64,000 bases of DNA, taken from NCBI GenBank assembly GCA_021780105.1, contig JAJXZJ010000046.1:186001-250000 (forward strand), written 5' to 3'. The stretch's first letter is position 1; each line of letters opens with the position of its first letter. The translations under genes were made by a program, and so were the position numbers. Positions 38,372-47,707 of the stretch are shown piece after piece. This DNA comes from a bacterium (lineage in GTDB: Bacteria > Verrucomicrobiota > Verrucomicrobiia > Limisphaerales > J093). The notes below the pieces were generated by a model. It ran no database searches. It saw nothing but the letters and a program-made list of their open reading frames with translations, and was not told the DNA's origin.

Positions 38372-38537
38372 TTTTTCACGTCATGGTGTCTGTCTCGGTG
38401 TTCTTCGCGTCCCGTGTGGGCCTGACCGTCGGAGTCCAGCGGCGCCGAGGTTGTGTGGGTCGGAGACAGGCAGGACGCCGCCGGCGTGATTGAATTGCCG
38501 TGCAAACCGCGCGCTTCTCTGCCATCTTGGCAGCCTG

Positions 38538-39179
38538 ATGAAACGGAGCGCTGTCGTCTTCGGCTGTTTGGGTGTGCTCGTGGTGGCCGTCCTGTTGGTG
38601 GGCGGTCTGGTGGCCCTGAGTTACAACGGAATGGTCGGCCGCGCGCAGGCAGTGGACCAGTCCTGGGCGCAGGTGCAAAACGTCTATCAACGGCGTGCCG
38701 ACCTCGTTCCCAACCTCGTCGCCACGGTGTCCGGTGCGGCGAACTTCGAGAAATCCACGCTGACCGAGATCACCGCCGCGCGGGCTTCCGTGGGCCAGAT
38801 CAAGCTGGATCCCAACCAGGCGCCGACGGATCCGGCCCGGCTGGCGCAATTTCAACAGGCCCAGGACCATCTTTCCTCGGCGTTGTCACGCTTGCTGGTC
38901 GTGGTCGAACGCTATCCGGACCTGAAAGCCACCGCCAACTTCCGCGACTTGCAGGCACAGCTCGAAGGCACGGAGAACCGCATCACCGTCGAGCGGCAGA
39001 AATTCAACCAGGCGGTGCAGACCTACAACACGAGTGTGAAGACGTTTCCGAACGTTTTGTTCGCCGGCCTGTTCGGTTTCCAGCCGAAGCCGTATTTCAC
39101 CGCCACCGCCGGCGCGGAGACGCCGCCGAAGGTGGAGTTCAACTTCAATTCCCCGCAACCGGCGCCGGCCAAGCCTTGA
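38538..39179 (+). CDS. LemA family protein
   Basis: YNGMVGRAQAVDQSWAQVQNVYQRRADLVPNLVATVSGAANFEKSTLTEITAARA; NRITVERQKFNQAVQTYN. Confidence 0.93.
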   Translation: MKRSAVVFGCLGVLVVAVLLVGGLVALSYNGMVGRAQAVDQSWAQVQNVYQRRADLVPNLVATVSGAANFEKSTLTEITAARASVGQIKLDPNQAPTDPARLAQFQQAQDHLSSALSRLLVVVERYPDLKATANFRDLQAQLEGTENRITVERQKFNQAVQTYNTSVKTFPNVLFAGLFGFQPKPYFTATAGAETPPKVEFNFNSPQPAPAKP

Positions 39180-39180
39180 C

Positions 39181-39999
39181 GTGTTCGTGAACCGGGCCAG
39201 GCCAGATTCGCGCGCCGGCGGACGTTTTCGTCCGTTCGCGGCGCTGCTGCTTCTCGGCCTGGGCCTGACGGTCGCGTGGGCGTCGGAAGTGATGCCACCC
39301 AAACCGGCGAACTATTTCAACGATTACGCCGGCGTCGTTTCCGCTGCCACAGCGATGCAGTTGAACCGGAAGCTGGAGGATTTCGAGCGGGCCACGTCGA
39401 GCCAGATCGTGGTCGCGGTGTTCCAGAAAATGCAGAGCGACTCGTCGCTGGAGGATTACACGCACCGGATTTTTCAGGCGTGGCGAATCGGGCAGAAGGA
39501 CAAGAACAACGGCGTCGGGTGGTTCGTGTTCGTGCAGGACCGGCGGATGCGAATCGAGGTCGGCTACGGACTCGAAGGCACGCTGCCGGACGCGCTGGCC
39601 AAGCGGATCATCGAGGACGACGTGGCGCCGCATTTGCGGTCGGGCGACTACGACGGCGGTTTGGTTGCGGGCGTCAACGCCATCATGCAGGCGACGCGCG
39701 GCGAGTATCGCGGAACTGGTCGCATGGTCGGAGAAAGGAACCACGCGGCAGGGCGCAATTCGGCGGGCAGCATTTTCAGCGTCATCATTCCACTGCTTAT
39801 TTTCCTCGTCTTTGCCTCGCTTTCCTTTCGCCGGCGCGGAGTCGTCTGGGGCGGGGGCAGCTTCGGATCGGGCGGTTGGGGCTCCGGCGGGGGCTGGAGC
39901 GGGGGTGGTTGGGCTGGAGGAGGTGGCTGGGGCGGAGGCGGAGGTTTCTCCGGCGGTGGCGGGTCATCGGGCGGTGGGGGAGCCAGCGGCAGTTGGTGA
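39181..39999 (+). CDS. TPM domain-containing protein with Gly-rich C-terminus
   Basis: FNDYAGVVSAATAMQLNRKLEDFERATSSQIVVAVF...GVGWFVFVQDRRMRIEVGYGLEGTLPDALAKRIIED; C-terminal GGGGWGGGGGFSGGGGSSGGGG. Confidence 0.93.
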   Translation: MFVNRARPDSRAGGRFRPFAALLLLGLGLTVAWASEVMPPKPANYFNDYAGVVSAATAMQLNRKLEDFERATSSQIVVAVFQKMQSDSSLEDYTHRIFQAWRIGQKDKNNGVGWFVFVQDRRMRIEVGYGLEGTLPDALAKRIIEDDVAPHLRSGDYDGGLVAGVNAIMQATRGEYRGTGRMVGERNHAAGRNSAGSIFSVIIPLLIFLVFASLSFRRRGVVWGGGSFGSGGWGSGGGWSGGGWAGGGGWGGGGGFSGGGGSSGGGGASGSW

Positions 40000-40005
40000 C
40001 GTCAC

Positions 40006-40440
40006 ATGCATCCGAAGGAATTCATCAGTCAGTTGGATGAGACGCGCGTCGTGGCGGCCATTGCTGCGGCCGAAGACCGGAGTTCCGGGCAGATACGCGT
40101 CTATTTGAGCCGGCGTCGGCACAACGACGCGCTGGCGGACGCGCAACGGCAATTTGTCCGGCTGGGCATGACCCGGACGCGTCATCGCAATGGCGTGTTG
40201 ATTTTTCTGGCCCCGCGGAGCCACACGTTCGCGGTCGTTGGGGACGTGGCCGTGCATGAGAAATGTGGCGATGAATTTTGGAAAGGGGTTGTCGCAGCCA
40301 TGAGTGAGTTGCTTCAGCAGGGCAACTTCACGGAGGCGGTTCTGCACGGCATCGCGCGCACCGGTGATCTGCTGGCGGCTCACTTTCCCCGCGACCCGGA
40401 CGCCAAGGACGAACTGCCTGAGGATATCGTCCGCGATTAG
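40006..40440 (+). CDS. TPM domain-containing protein
   Basis: AIAAAEDRSSGQIRVYLSRR...RNGVLIFLAPRSHTFAVVGDVAVHEKCGDEFW. Confidence 0.88.
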   Translation: MHPKEFISQLDETRVVAAIAAAEDRSSGQIRVYLSRRRHNDALADAQRQFVRLGMTRTRHRNGVLIFLAPRSHTFAVVGDVAVHEKCGDEFWKGVVAAMSELLQQGNFTEAVLHGIARTGDLLAAHFPRDPDAKDELPEDIVRD

Positions 40441-40533
40441 CGCCCACGTCAGCCCGCTGTGGAACCGGCCGGACGGAGGCCGCGCAACCGGTGCAAAATC
40501 AGATCGTTGGTTCCGGTTGATCTGGCGGGCGGT

Positions 40534-41997
40534 TCACTGCGCGGCCGTTTTCCCGGTTGGCGCGTTGTTCTTGCGCGTGGCGGAAGACTTATTGCCGCTG
40601 TTGCCGCTGTTTTGTTCCGCCCAGGCCTGGAGCATTTCGATGGCGCGACCGAGCACGCCGGCCGAACCGCGGAACTGCGCCGAACCGCGGGGTTCATTCG
40701 CACGCGACCACCACTCGTGGAAGTCCCCGACGCGTCTAACGCGGGCAACCATCGGCTTCAGTTCGCGATAGGCGTCCTCAACGAAGCCGTTCCGCACCAG
40801 TTGTTGAATCATGCGCCCGCCGAACCACGACCAGTCGCCGCCGTTCTGGTAACTATACGGCTGGGCCATGCCGGGGTTTTTGAAGAAACCCGGCGGATAC
40901 GGCGGATACATCGTCAAGCCAATGGTCGCGGCGCCCGCGCGGCGCACGTCGTCGGTCATCCATCGCAGCGACACGGCGATTTCATCGTGATTGAGCAGCC
41001 CGGCTTCAATGGCCACCGCCGTGCCGCCGTGGTAAAAAATCGCATTTTCGTCGAAGGACTTTGGAAAAGGCGAACCGGCGAGATAAACGTGTGGTATGAA
41101 TTTCTGCCGGCGCGTGTCCCACAAATGCCGGCGGATGTTCTGCTTGAGATTGTCGCGGACCTCACGCCAGTGCGCCGCTTCCGGTGCGTTGTCACCGAGC
41201 AGTTGCAGGTAGTCGTTGAGCGCGATGAGCAGCATGGCGTTGTCGTAGATGTCCAGCGCGCGGTGCGAACTCGCGTCGAATTCCACGCCCCACGGCGACT
41301 CCGGTTGCACGTCACCCCAGTCCGCGGTGGTGGCGCCCCAGACCAGCCCGTGTGGGGGATCGAACCGCTCGGTCAGCACGTAATTCAGTGCGCGGCCCAG
41401 CCGTTCACGCACCGTCACGCCGGCGATGGTCTCGGTCAGGATGGAGCGGTCACCGGTCACGCTGACGTATTTGCGCACGGCCTGGACGAGCGACGATTCC
41501 TGATCGGTTTCCACCGTGTTTTTGTGCGCCATGAGGTTCGGCGCCAGTTTCGAGGTGCGGTAGGCGTATTTGACCTTCGCCTGGTCCATCGGGATGTAAC
41601 CGTCCACGATGTCGCCGTTGGTGCCTTGGAACTTGAAGAAGGTCAGCAACGCCTCGCGGAAGCGCGCCGGCGGGTTTACCTCGAGCGCCACCTCGATGAA
41701 GGTGTTCAGGTCGCGAATCCACACCTCGCCGTAGCCGCTGCCGGCGTTGAGGCCGCTTTTCAAAAGTTCCTGCGCCATGCGGTGGACATCGCGCAACGTT
41801 TGATCCGCCAGAATCTCCTTCGCCAGCGCGGCGCGCCGGGCGGCGGCGTCCGGCTGCGCGAAGGCCACGACGGTCACGGTGAACAGGCCCGTCAGCAGCA
41901 GCCGTTTGAAACCGAGCACCAGTGTCGAGGCGCGGGCCGGCGTCGCTGTCCGGGGGCGCCGGGGAAAAGGTGGGCCGCAGGGTCGCAGTGATTTCAT
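40534..41997 (-). CDS. Six-hairpin glycosidase-like secreted protein
   Basis: SGYGEVWIRDLNTFIEVAL...GDIVDGYIP...ETDQESSLVQAVRKYVSVTGD...GLVWGATTADWGDVQ...NGGDWSWFGGRMIQQL. Confidence 0.75.
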   Translation of the reverse strand: MKSLRPCGPPFPRRPRTATPARASTLVLGFKRLLLTGLFTVTVVAFAQPDAAARRAALAKEILADQTLRDVHRMAQELLKSGLNAGSGYGEVWIRDLNTFIEVALEVNPPARFREALLTFFKFQGTNGDIVDGYIPMDQAKVKYAYRTSKLAPNLMAHKNTVETDQESSLVQAVRKYVSVTGDRSILTETIAGVTVRERLGRALNYVLTERFDPPHGLVWGATTADWGDVQPESPWGVEFDASSHRALDIYDNAMLLIALNDYLQLLGDNAPEAAHWREVRDNLKQNIRRHLWDTRRQKFIPHVYLAGSPFPKSFDENAIFYHGGTAVAIEAGLLNHDEIAVSLRWMTDDVRRAGAATIGLTMYPPYPPGFFKNPGMAQPYSYQNGGDWSWFGGRMIQQLVRNGFVEDAYRELKPMVARVRRVGDFHEWWSRANEPRGSAQFRGSAGVLGRAIEMLQAWAEQNSGNSGNKSSATRKNNAPTGKTAAQ

Positions 41998-42130
41998 GCG
42001 CCAGTTTTTCTTAAGATTGGAATCCGCGCGTCAAGCCTGTTCTGCGGGCAACTTCATTCGGCGCCAAGGCCACTAGTTCATTGACGCCCCGGCCGGCCGT
42101 TCGTAGTGTCCGCCAGCTTTCGGACCGGAT

Positions 42131-42376
42131 ATGAATGCCAAACTCCTGCTCAAGACAGTGTTTTTGATCGTCATGCTGTTGTTGTTGGTCTTGATTGGCC
42201 TTAACAATCCCGCAAAGGTGTCGCTGACACTGCCGTTCCTGCCCAAAGTCTCCCAAGCAGCGGCAATCATGTATTTCGCCTTCTTTGCTCTCGGCGTCCT
42301 CACCGGCACGGTGTTGACGGCCGGCGGGGGCAAACGCGGGGGTGGCGCGGGCAGATCCGCCAAAAGCGGCCAGTAA
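42131..42376 (+). CDS. Small LapA-like (DUF1049) membrane protein
   Basis: LLLKTVFLIVMLLLLVLIGLNNPAKVSLTLPFLPKVSQAAAIMYFAFFALGVLTGTVL; two TM segments. Confidence 0.65.
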   Translation: MNAKLLLKTVFLIVMLLLLVLIGLNNPAKVSLTLPFLPKVSQAAAIMYFAFFALGVLTGTVLTAGGGKRGGGAGRSAKSGQ

Positions 42377-42378
42377 CT

Positions 42379-43362
42379 TCAACGTTCCACCAGCCGTTTG
42401 TAGGCAAGGACGCCGTCCACGATGGCGCGCGCCGTTTCGGCGCGGTGCGTGGCGTCGTAGATCTCCCGCGCTTCGGCGGGCGCGCTCATGAACCCACCTT
42501 CCACCAGTACGGCCGGCATCTCGGCGGTTTTCAACACGGCGAAGCGCGCCCGGCGCACGCCGCGGTCCTTTGCGTTCAGGTTTTGCAACAGGGCCTTTTG
42601 CAGCCGGTAAGCGAGCAGCACGTTACGCGCGTTGTTCAAGTTGCCGACCTGGGCGTTCGTGGGGCCGTTGTCCTCGCCGCGGGCATTGGTGGAGGAGGCG
42701 CCCGGCGGGGTCAGGCAATAGACTTCCACCCCCTTGGGATCCGGTTCGCCGTTGCCGGCGGAGTTGTAGTGCAGGCTGATGAACAGGTCGGCGTGCTTGC
42801 GTTTGGCAACCGCCGGGCGGTCAGGCAGGTCCACAAACTCGTCCCGCGTGCGGGTCATCACGACGCGGAAACCGGCGGCCTGGAGCAAACTGCGAACTTT
42901 GGTGGCGAGCAGCAGCGTGTAAACCTTTTCCTGATGGGAGCCGTCTTCGTTACCCGGCTGGCGTCCGCCGTGGCCGGGATCGAGCGCGATGACGCGCACC
43001 TTTTCGCCGCGCCGGTTGTGGACTGGCTGGAGCAGGGGTTGGAGGGTGGTCTTCACGTCGAGACTGGAAATCAGGATTCGCCCGTTGGAGGGAGTGACCG
43101 GCACCGACAGCCAGACATGCACGCCGTTGAACTCCATTTCGCGGGAATTGATCGTGAAGCTCAGGCGCATTGCGCGGTTGGTGGCGTGGGCATCGCGGCT
43201 GCGCCGGTCCCAGTCCAGCCGCAAGGAGCTGGCCCTGGCCCAAACCGACAAATCCAGATATTGCCGACCGTAGAGGTTGATCGGTGGCGGCGTGGATCCG
43301 GCCGCGTGCAGTGGCGGCAAGCTGGAGACAAGGAGCCAGATGACGACGGCGAATGACTTCAT
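42379..43362 (-). CDS. N-acetylmuramoyl-L-alanine amidase (Amidase_3)
   Basis: VIALDPGHGGRQPGNEDGSHQEKVYTLLLATKVRSLLQAAGFRVVMTRTRDEFVDL...ADLFISLHYNSA...PAVLVEGGFMS. Confidence 0.92.
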   Translation of the reverse strand: MKSFAVVIWLLVSSLPPLHAAGSTPPPINLYGRQYLDLSVWARASSLRLDWDRRSRDAHATNRAMRLSFTINSREMEFNGVHVWLSVPVTPSNGRILISSLDVKTTLQPLLQPVHNRRGEKVRVIALDPGHGGRQPGNEDGSHQEKVYTLLLATKVRSLLQAAGFRVVMTRTRDEFVDLPDRPAVAKRKHADLFISLHYNSAGNGEPDPKGVEVYCLTPPGASSTNARGEDNGPTNAQVGNLNNARNVLLAYRLQKALLQNLNAKDRGVRRARFAVLKTAEMPAVLVEGGFMSAPAEAREIYDATHRAETARAIVDGVLAYKRLVER

Positions 43363-43530
43363 TGGCGCCACACGCTGCCCGCGGCGTGCCGTCGCTTCAA
43401 GCAAAAGCGCGTTCGCACGGCGGCGATTTGTGCCTCTGAGGTGGTGGTAGATGCCGCGAACGATGGAGAATTCCGAGAGGTCAGGCAACCCGGCCCGGCG
43501 GGTATCCCCGGTGTCCGCGCGCGGCGCGGT

Positions 43531-44628
43531 TCAGTTGGCGCGGTTGAAATCCAGGGCGACCAGTTCGCCGGGACGAACCTTCAGCCCCGGCGGCACGCTT
43601 ACCCAGACCGGCAGGCCGATTTGCACGAACTGCTGGGACGCCGGTTGCGGCAGCAGCACCGGTTTGGTGGGACCCATCCAGGCACCGACGGATTCCACGC
43701 GCCCGATGCCTGTGGCTCGGCGCAGGGACCGGGATGTGACCTTGACCGGCATGCCCACCACGGGTTCCACCGACATGGGTTGCGGCACGTAGGCGACAAT
43801 GCGCGTGGCCGCGGTGGCCGTGATCGTCACGATCGCATCGCCGGCGCTCACGTTCTCGCCGTCCCGGTGGAGAATCACGCTGATGACGCCGTCAATCGGC
43901 GCCACCAACGGCGTCGGCCCCAGCTCCGCCTCGGCCAGATCCAGCTTCTTTTCCTCGACGTTGATGGCTGCCTGGATGGCGTCCGCCGGGGCCGCCAGCG
44001 GGCGGGTTAATTCGCCGAAGCCCTGGAGGGTGTCCTGAATGTTCGTCAGCACATGGGTTTCTTCCTCCACCTCGGCCCGGGCACTGTCCGCGTCGCGTCG
44101 CGCGATTTCATACGCGTTCAGGGAAACGACGTCGTTGGTGTCGCCGTGGTAGAGACCGGCAACGCGTTTGAACTGGCCCTCGGTGTATTGGCGGCGAATC
44201 CTGGCCTGCGCAAGGCGGGTCCGGGCTTCGAGTTCCCGCAGGCGGTAGTTCTCGACCTGGTATTCGATTCGCTCGCGGGTAAAGGTGGGCGTGATTCCGA
44301 GCCGGGTTTGCTCGATCTCCGCGCGGATGACCGCCAGGGAACGCTCCAGCACCTTGGGATCGGGCACCAGCACGGCCAGGACATCGCCGGCATGCACCGG
44401 CTGGTTGAGGCCGGCGTGGAACTGGGTGAGCTGGCCGGCCTTGGCGCTGGTTAAATTGGCCTGGACCGTCTCCACCTGGCCGGTGACGTTCGGCGCGGCG
44501 GCGTATTGAATCCAGATCGAAACCGCCACCGCCGAAACCGCCACGAAGACGAGCGGCGGCAGGAATTTCATGCGGAACTCACGCCAGACCAGTCGCGGTG
44601 GCGTGGGAATGGGCGGCAACGATTTCAC
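43531..44628 (-). CDS. HlyD-family periplasmic adaptor / membrane fusion protein
   Basis: N-terminal TM; GQVETVQANLTSAKAGQLTQFHAGLNQPVHAGDVLAVL; coiled coil; LVAPIDGVISVILHRDGENVSAGDAIVTI. Confidence 0.82.
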   Translation of the reverse strand: MKSLPPIPTPPRLVWREFRMKFLPPLVFVAVSAVAVSIWIQYAAAPNVTGQVETVQANLTSAKAGQLTQFHAGLNQPVHAGDVLAVLVPDPKVLERSLAVIRAEIEQTRLGITPTFTRERIEYQVENYRLRELEARTRLAQARIRRQYTEGQFKRVAGLYHGDTNDVVSLNAYEIARRDADSARAEVEEETHVLTNIQDTLQGFGELTRPLAAPADAIQAAINVEEKKLDLAEAELGPTPLVAPIDGVISVILHRDGENVSAGDAIVTITATAATRIVAYVPQPMSVEPVVGMPVKVTSRSLRRATGIGRVESVGAWMGPTKPVLLPQPASQQFVQIGLPVWVSVPPGLKVRPGELVALDFNRAN

Positions 44629-44631
44629 GGC

Positions 44632-45318
44632 TTAAAATTCGGATTCGTCCTCGGCGTGGAGGCTGGTCACCCGGGACACGCCCGGCAGAACCTTCAATTC
44701 GTGGAGCAACTCCTCGGAGCGGGCGGGGTCGCGCAACAACACCCGGTAGGAGAGATCGGTCCCGCCGAAATTCTCGTTGGAGCGATGGCTGGCGCAAAAG
44801 GAGCGCCGGCTGTGGCGGTGGAGCAGCAGGCGCAAATCGGCAAGGTCCGCCGCCGCACGGGTCCAGTTGAGGTTTACGATGAGGTCGTAACGGTTGCGGC
44901 TGCCGAAGGCGGTGAACCAAAGGTAGAACATGATGACCGAAACCAGCGCGCAGACAATCACCGCCACCGGAAAGCGCTGGGTGCCCGCGGCCATGCCCAT
45001 CACCAGACAACCCAGGATGTAACTCGTGTCGAGCGTGTCCCGCAGCACGTTGCGGAACCGCACGATGGCGAAGACCGCCATCATGCCGAAGGCGGTCACC
45101 AGGTTGTTCGACAACACCATCATCACCGCCGCCACCAACACCGGCAGGATGACCAGGGAGGCGACAAACGACCGTGAATACGACAGGCCCGTGTGGGTGT
45201 AGATGTAAACCCACGCCAGCGCGTGGCCGCCGAGGAAGGCCAGCAGCAATCCCAGCACCATCAGCGGCACGCTGATGGGGGTGCTCGCGTAATCTCCACG
45301 GAAAAACCAGTCGCTCAT
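44632..45318 (-). CDS. DUF4956 domain-containing membrane protein
   Basis: Several TM segments then FGMMAVFAIVRFRNVLRDTLDTSYILGCLVMGMAAGTQRFPVAVI, characteristic of DUF4956. Confidence 0.88.
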   Translation of the reverse strand: MSDWFFRGDYASTPISVPLMVLGLLLAFLGGHALAWVYIYTHTGLSYSRSFVASLVILPVLVAAVMMVLSNNLVTAFGMMAVFAIVRFRNVLRDTLDTSYILGCLVMGMAAGTQRFPVAVIVCALVSVIMFYLWFTAFGSRNRYDLIVNLNWTRAAADLADLRLLLHRHSRRSFCASHRSNENFGGTDLSYRVLLRDPARSEELLHELKVLPGVSRVTSLHAEDESEF

Positions 45319-45324
45319 ACAAAA

Positions 45325-46170
45325 TCAGGCCGGGACAATCTGGGACATGGGCGTCGGGATTTCCTCGGCGGCCGCTTCCACCGGCGACGGCGGCGGCGGC
45401 GGCGCATCGGTTTGAACCGGTTTGCTCCCGATCAAATTCTCTTCGCCGATCAGTGCCACGCCATCCCCGTATTTCGCCGCCGAGGTGCGCTCCAGGTCAA
45501 ATCGCTGGACCAGCTCCCGGAACCAGTTCGGGAACCGGCCGGTGAACTTCAGCTCCAAAATCACCCCGGTGCCGAACGGCCGCACCGGATTGTCCTGCGC
45601 CAACTCCAATCCCGCGCCGAACTGGCGGGCCACGCACACCTCCCGGTCCATGGTGACGCGCACGGAGTTGTCCTGCGTGCTGACCCACGCCTCGCGCTGG
45701 TAGGCCACATGCGCCTTGGGCCGCGCCTGCAGGTCGAGCATCAACCGGCAGAAATTCTGCAGCGCCACCAGATGATCCGGCCGCGACGAGAGCAAATGCG
45801 CCGGCTCCGGCAGGTGCCCCGCCAGCAGCCAGTTGACGGCCGCGCGCCGCACGCCGGCCCGTTGCTTCAGGATGGCGTCGTTTTGCCGACGTTTGATTTC
45901 AAAGAAAACGGGCGAATTCGGACGCTCATCGTAGAAGCGCAGCCGCAACTTGAACCGGTTTTTGGACCCGTTGAACGTCTCGCGGAAGGTCCGCAAGTCG
46001 TCCGAGTCCAGATACAGACTGTGAATCGGATAGGACAACCCCGGCCGGCCCACGCCGTATTCGTCCAGTTCAAGGAACGATTGCACGAAGCCCCGCACCT
46101 CCAATGCGATGGCCTCGCGGACGCGGTATTTCAACTCAACTCGTTGTAGTTGAAGCTTGTCTGGTCCCAT
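45325..46170 (-). CDS. VTC domain (polyphosphate polymerase-like) protein
   Basis: RVELKYRVREAIALEVRGFV...YPIHSLYLDSDDLRTFRETFNGSKNRFKLRLRFYDERPNSPVFFEIKRRQNDAILKQR; ATG at 46170. Confidence 0.88.
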   Translation of the reverse strand: MGPDKLQLQRVELKYRVREAIALEVRGFVQSFLELDEYGVGRPGLSYPIHSLYLDSDDLRTFRETFNGSKNRFKLRLRFYDERPNSPVFFEIKRRQNDAILKQRAGVRRAAVNWLLAGHLPEPAHLLSSRPDHLVALQNFCRLMLDLQARPKAHVAYQREAWVSTQDNSVRVTMDREVCVARQFGAGLELAQDNPVRPFGTGVILELKFTGRFPNWFRELVQRFDLERTSAAKYGDGVALIGEENLIGSKPVQTDAPPPPPSPVEAAAEEIPTPMSQIVPA

Positions 46171-46335
46171 ACCGAACGCATTCGGTTTGTTGCTTGTCGT
46201 CACCAAATCGTCATGCAAGCGTTGCCGCAATGTCAAGCTCGCGACGGGCACACCACCGTGCTTTGGTGTTTCGAGTCACTGGTTTATTGAACTGAACACC
46301 GAAAAGAAAGCAATATTAATACCAATTCGCCTCCA

Positions 46336-47406
46336 GTGGCCGCAGACTTGGCATCCGCCTCCGGTCGGCTAGTCTCAACGCCCGTGCCGACTTCCCGCGA
46401 AGCCTCTCACGCCCCGTCCGAATATCCGGACCTGCCCGCCGCGCGCGACCGGTGGATTCTGGCCCGGCGGACGCCCCGGCCGCGGCACGACCTCGGGAAA
46501 CCGCAGGGCGTGTTCGTCGAGGACGAATGCGCGGCGTCGGGCGTCATCGCACCGGTCTTGACGGTCCTGCTCACCAGCCGCGAATGTCCGTGGCGCTGCC
46601 TGATGTGCGACCTCTGGCGGTTCACGGTGACGCAGGATATTCCTCCCGGGGTGATTCCGGCGCAAATCCAGCACGCGTTGCACAACCTCCCGCCCGGTCC
46701 GCAACCCCGCCAGATCAAGCTCTACAACGCCGGCAGCTTCTTCGATCCCCGCGCCGTGCCGCCCGTGGACGACGACACCATCGCCGCGCAACTGGCGCGG
46801 TTCGAGCGCGTGATCGTCGAGTGTCACCCGGCGCTCGTCGGCCCGCGCTGCCGCAGTTTCCGCGACCGGCTTGCCGCTCACGCGACCGCTGCGTCAGCCG
46901 CTGCTCCGGCGTTGGAAGTGGCCATGGGTTTGGAAACGGCGCATCCGGAAGTGCTGGCGAAGTTGAACAAGCGCATGACACTCGACCAGTTCCGCCGGGC
47001 GGCCGGCTTCCTTCGCGCAAACCACCTCGCCCTGCGCGTCTTCATCCTCGTGCAACCGCCGTTCCTTCCGGCCGAAGCGGCGGTGGAATGGTCGGTGCGG
47101 TCCACGGAACTGGCGTTCGACTGCGGCGCGACCGCCGCCACGCTGATCCCCACGCGCGCCGGCAACGGCGCATTGGCCGCGCTCGCCACCAACGGCGAGT
47201 TCACGCCGCCGCGGTTGGTGACGCTGGAGGCGGCGCTCGAAGCCAGCCTGGCGCTGCGGCGTGGACGCGTTTTTGCCGACGTTTGGGATTTGAAACGTTT
47301 CGCCGACTGCGCGGTCTGTTTTCCCGCCCGTGCCGAACGACTCAGACAAATGAACCTGATGCAGCGAGTTTTGCCGCGTGTCGCTTGCGTCGCGTGCGGC
47401 GGCTGA
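46336..47406 (+). CDS. Radical SAM protein (archaeosine RaSEA/Elp3-like subgroup)
   Basis: LLTSRECPWRCLMCDLWRFTVTQDIPPG (CxxxCxxC), IKLYNAGSFFDPRAVP, VAMGLETAHPEVLAKLNKRMTLDQF; C-terminal CAVCF...CVACGG. Start uncertain. Confidence 0.75.
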   Translation: MAADLASASGRLVSTPVPTSREASHAPSEYPDLPAARDRWILARRTPRPRHDLGKPQGVFVEDECAASGVIAPVLTVLLTSRECPWRCLMCDLWRFTVTQDIPPGVIPAQIQHALHNLPPGPQPRQIKLYNAGSFFDPRAVPPVDDDTIAAQLARFERVIVECHPALVGPRCRSFRDRLAAHATAASAAAPALEVAMGLETAHPEVLAKLNKRMTLDQFRRAAGFLRANHLALRVFILVQPPFLPAEAAVEWSVRSTELAFDCGATAATLIPTRAGNGALAALATNGEFTPPRLVTLEAALEASLALRRGRVFADVWDLKRFADCAVCFPARAERLRQMNLMQRVLPRVACVACGG

Positions 47407-47707
47407 CCGGGGTTGGTCCAACCACACGTGAATTGCTCCGCTGGAACGCCGCCCTACCGTTCGAAACACGAACGCCGTCACGAGTTGGATGGTGGCGCCG
47501 GATGCATCGGAGCGCTTCTACCGCGCCCGGTTGGTCAGCGGCGGCGGCTCGTGAGTGCCGCGGATGCACCGGTTTCCAACCGGCTTGGGGCGGACGGAGG
47601 TCTAAACCGGCTGGATGCCGATGCGGTGGCCACGTTCGGCAAAGACCGAAGACAACGTTATTGCGTTGGCGGTGTCATGTCTTCCATACCGTCCGGAAGC
47701 GGGTGGT

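Noticed and set aside
39840-39990. Gly-codon repeat tract (ggcggaggcgga...)
   Set aside because: This is the normal Gly-rich C-terminus of TPM-domain proteins, not a separate repeat element.
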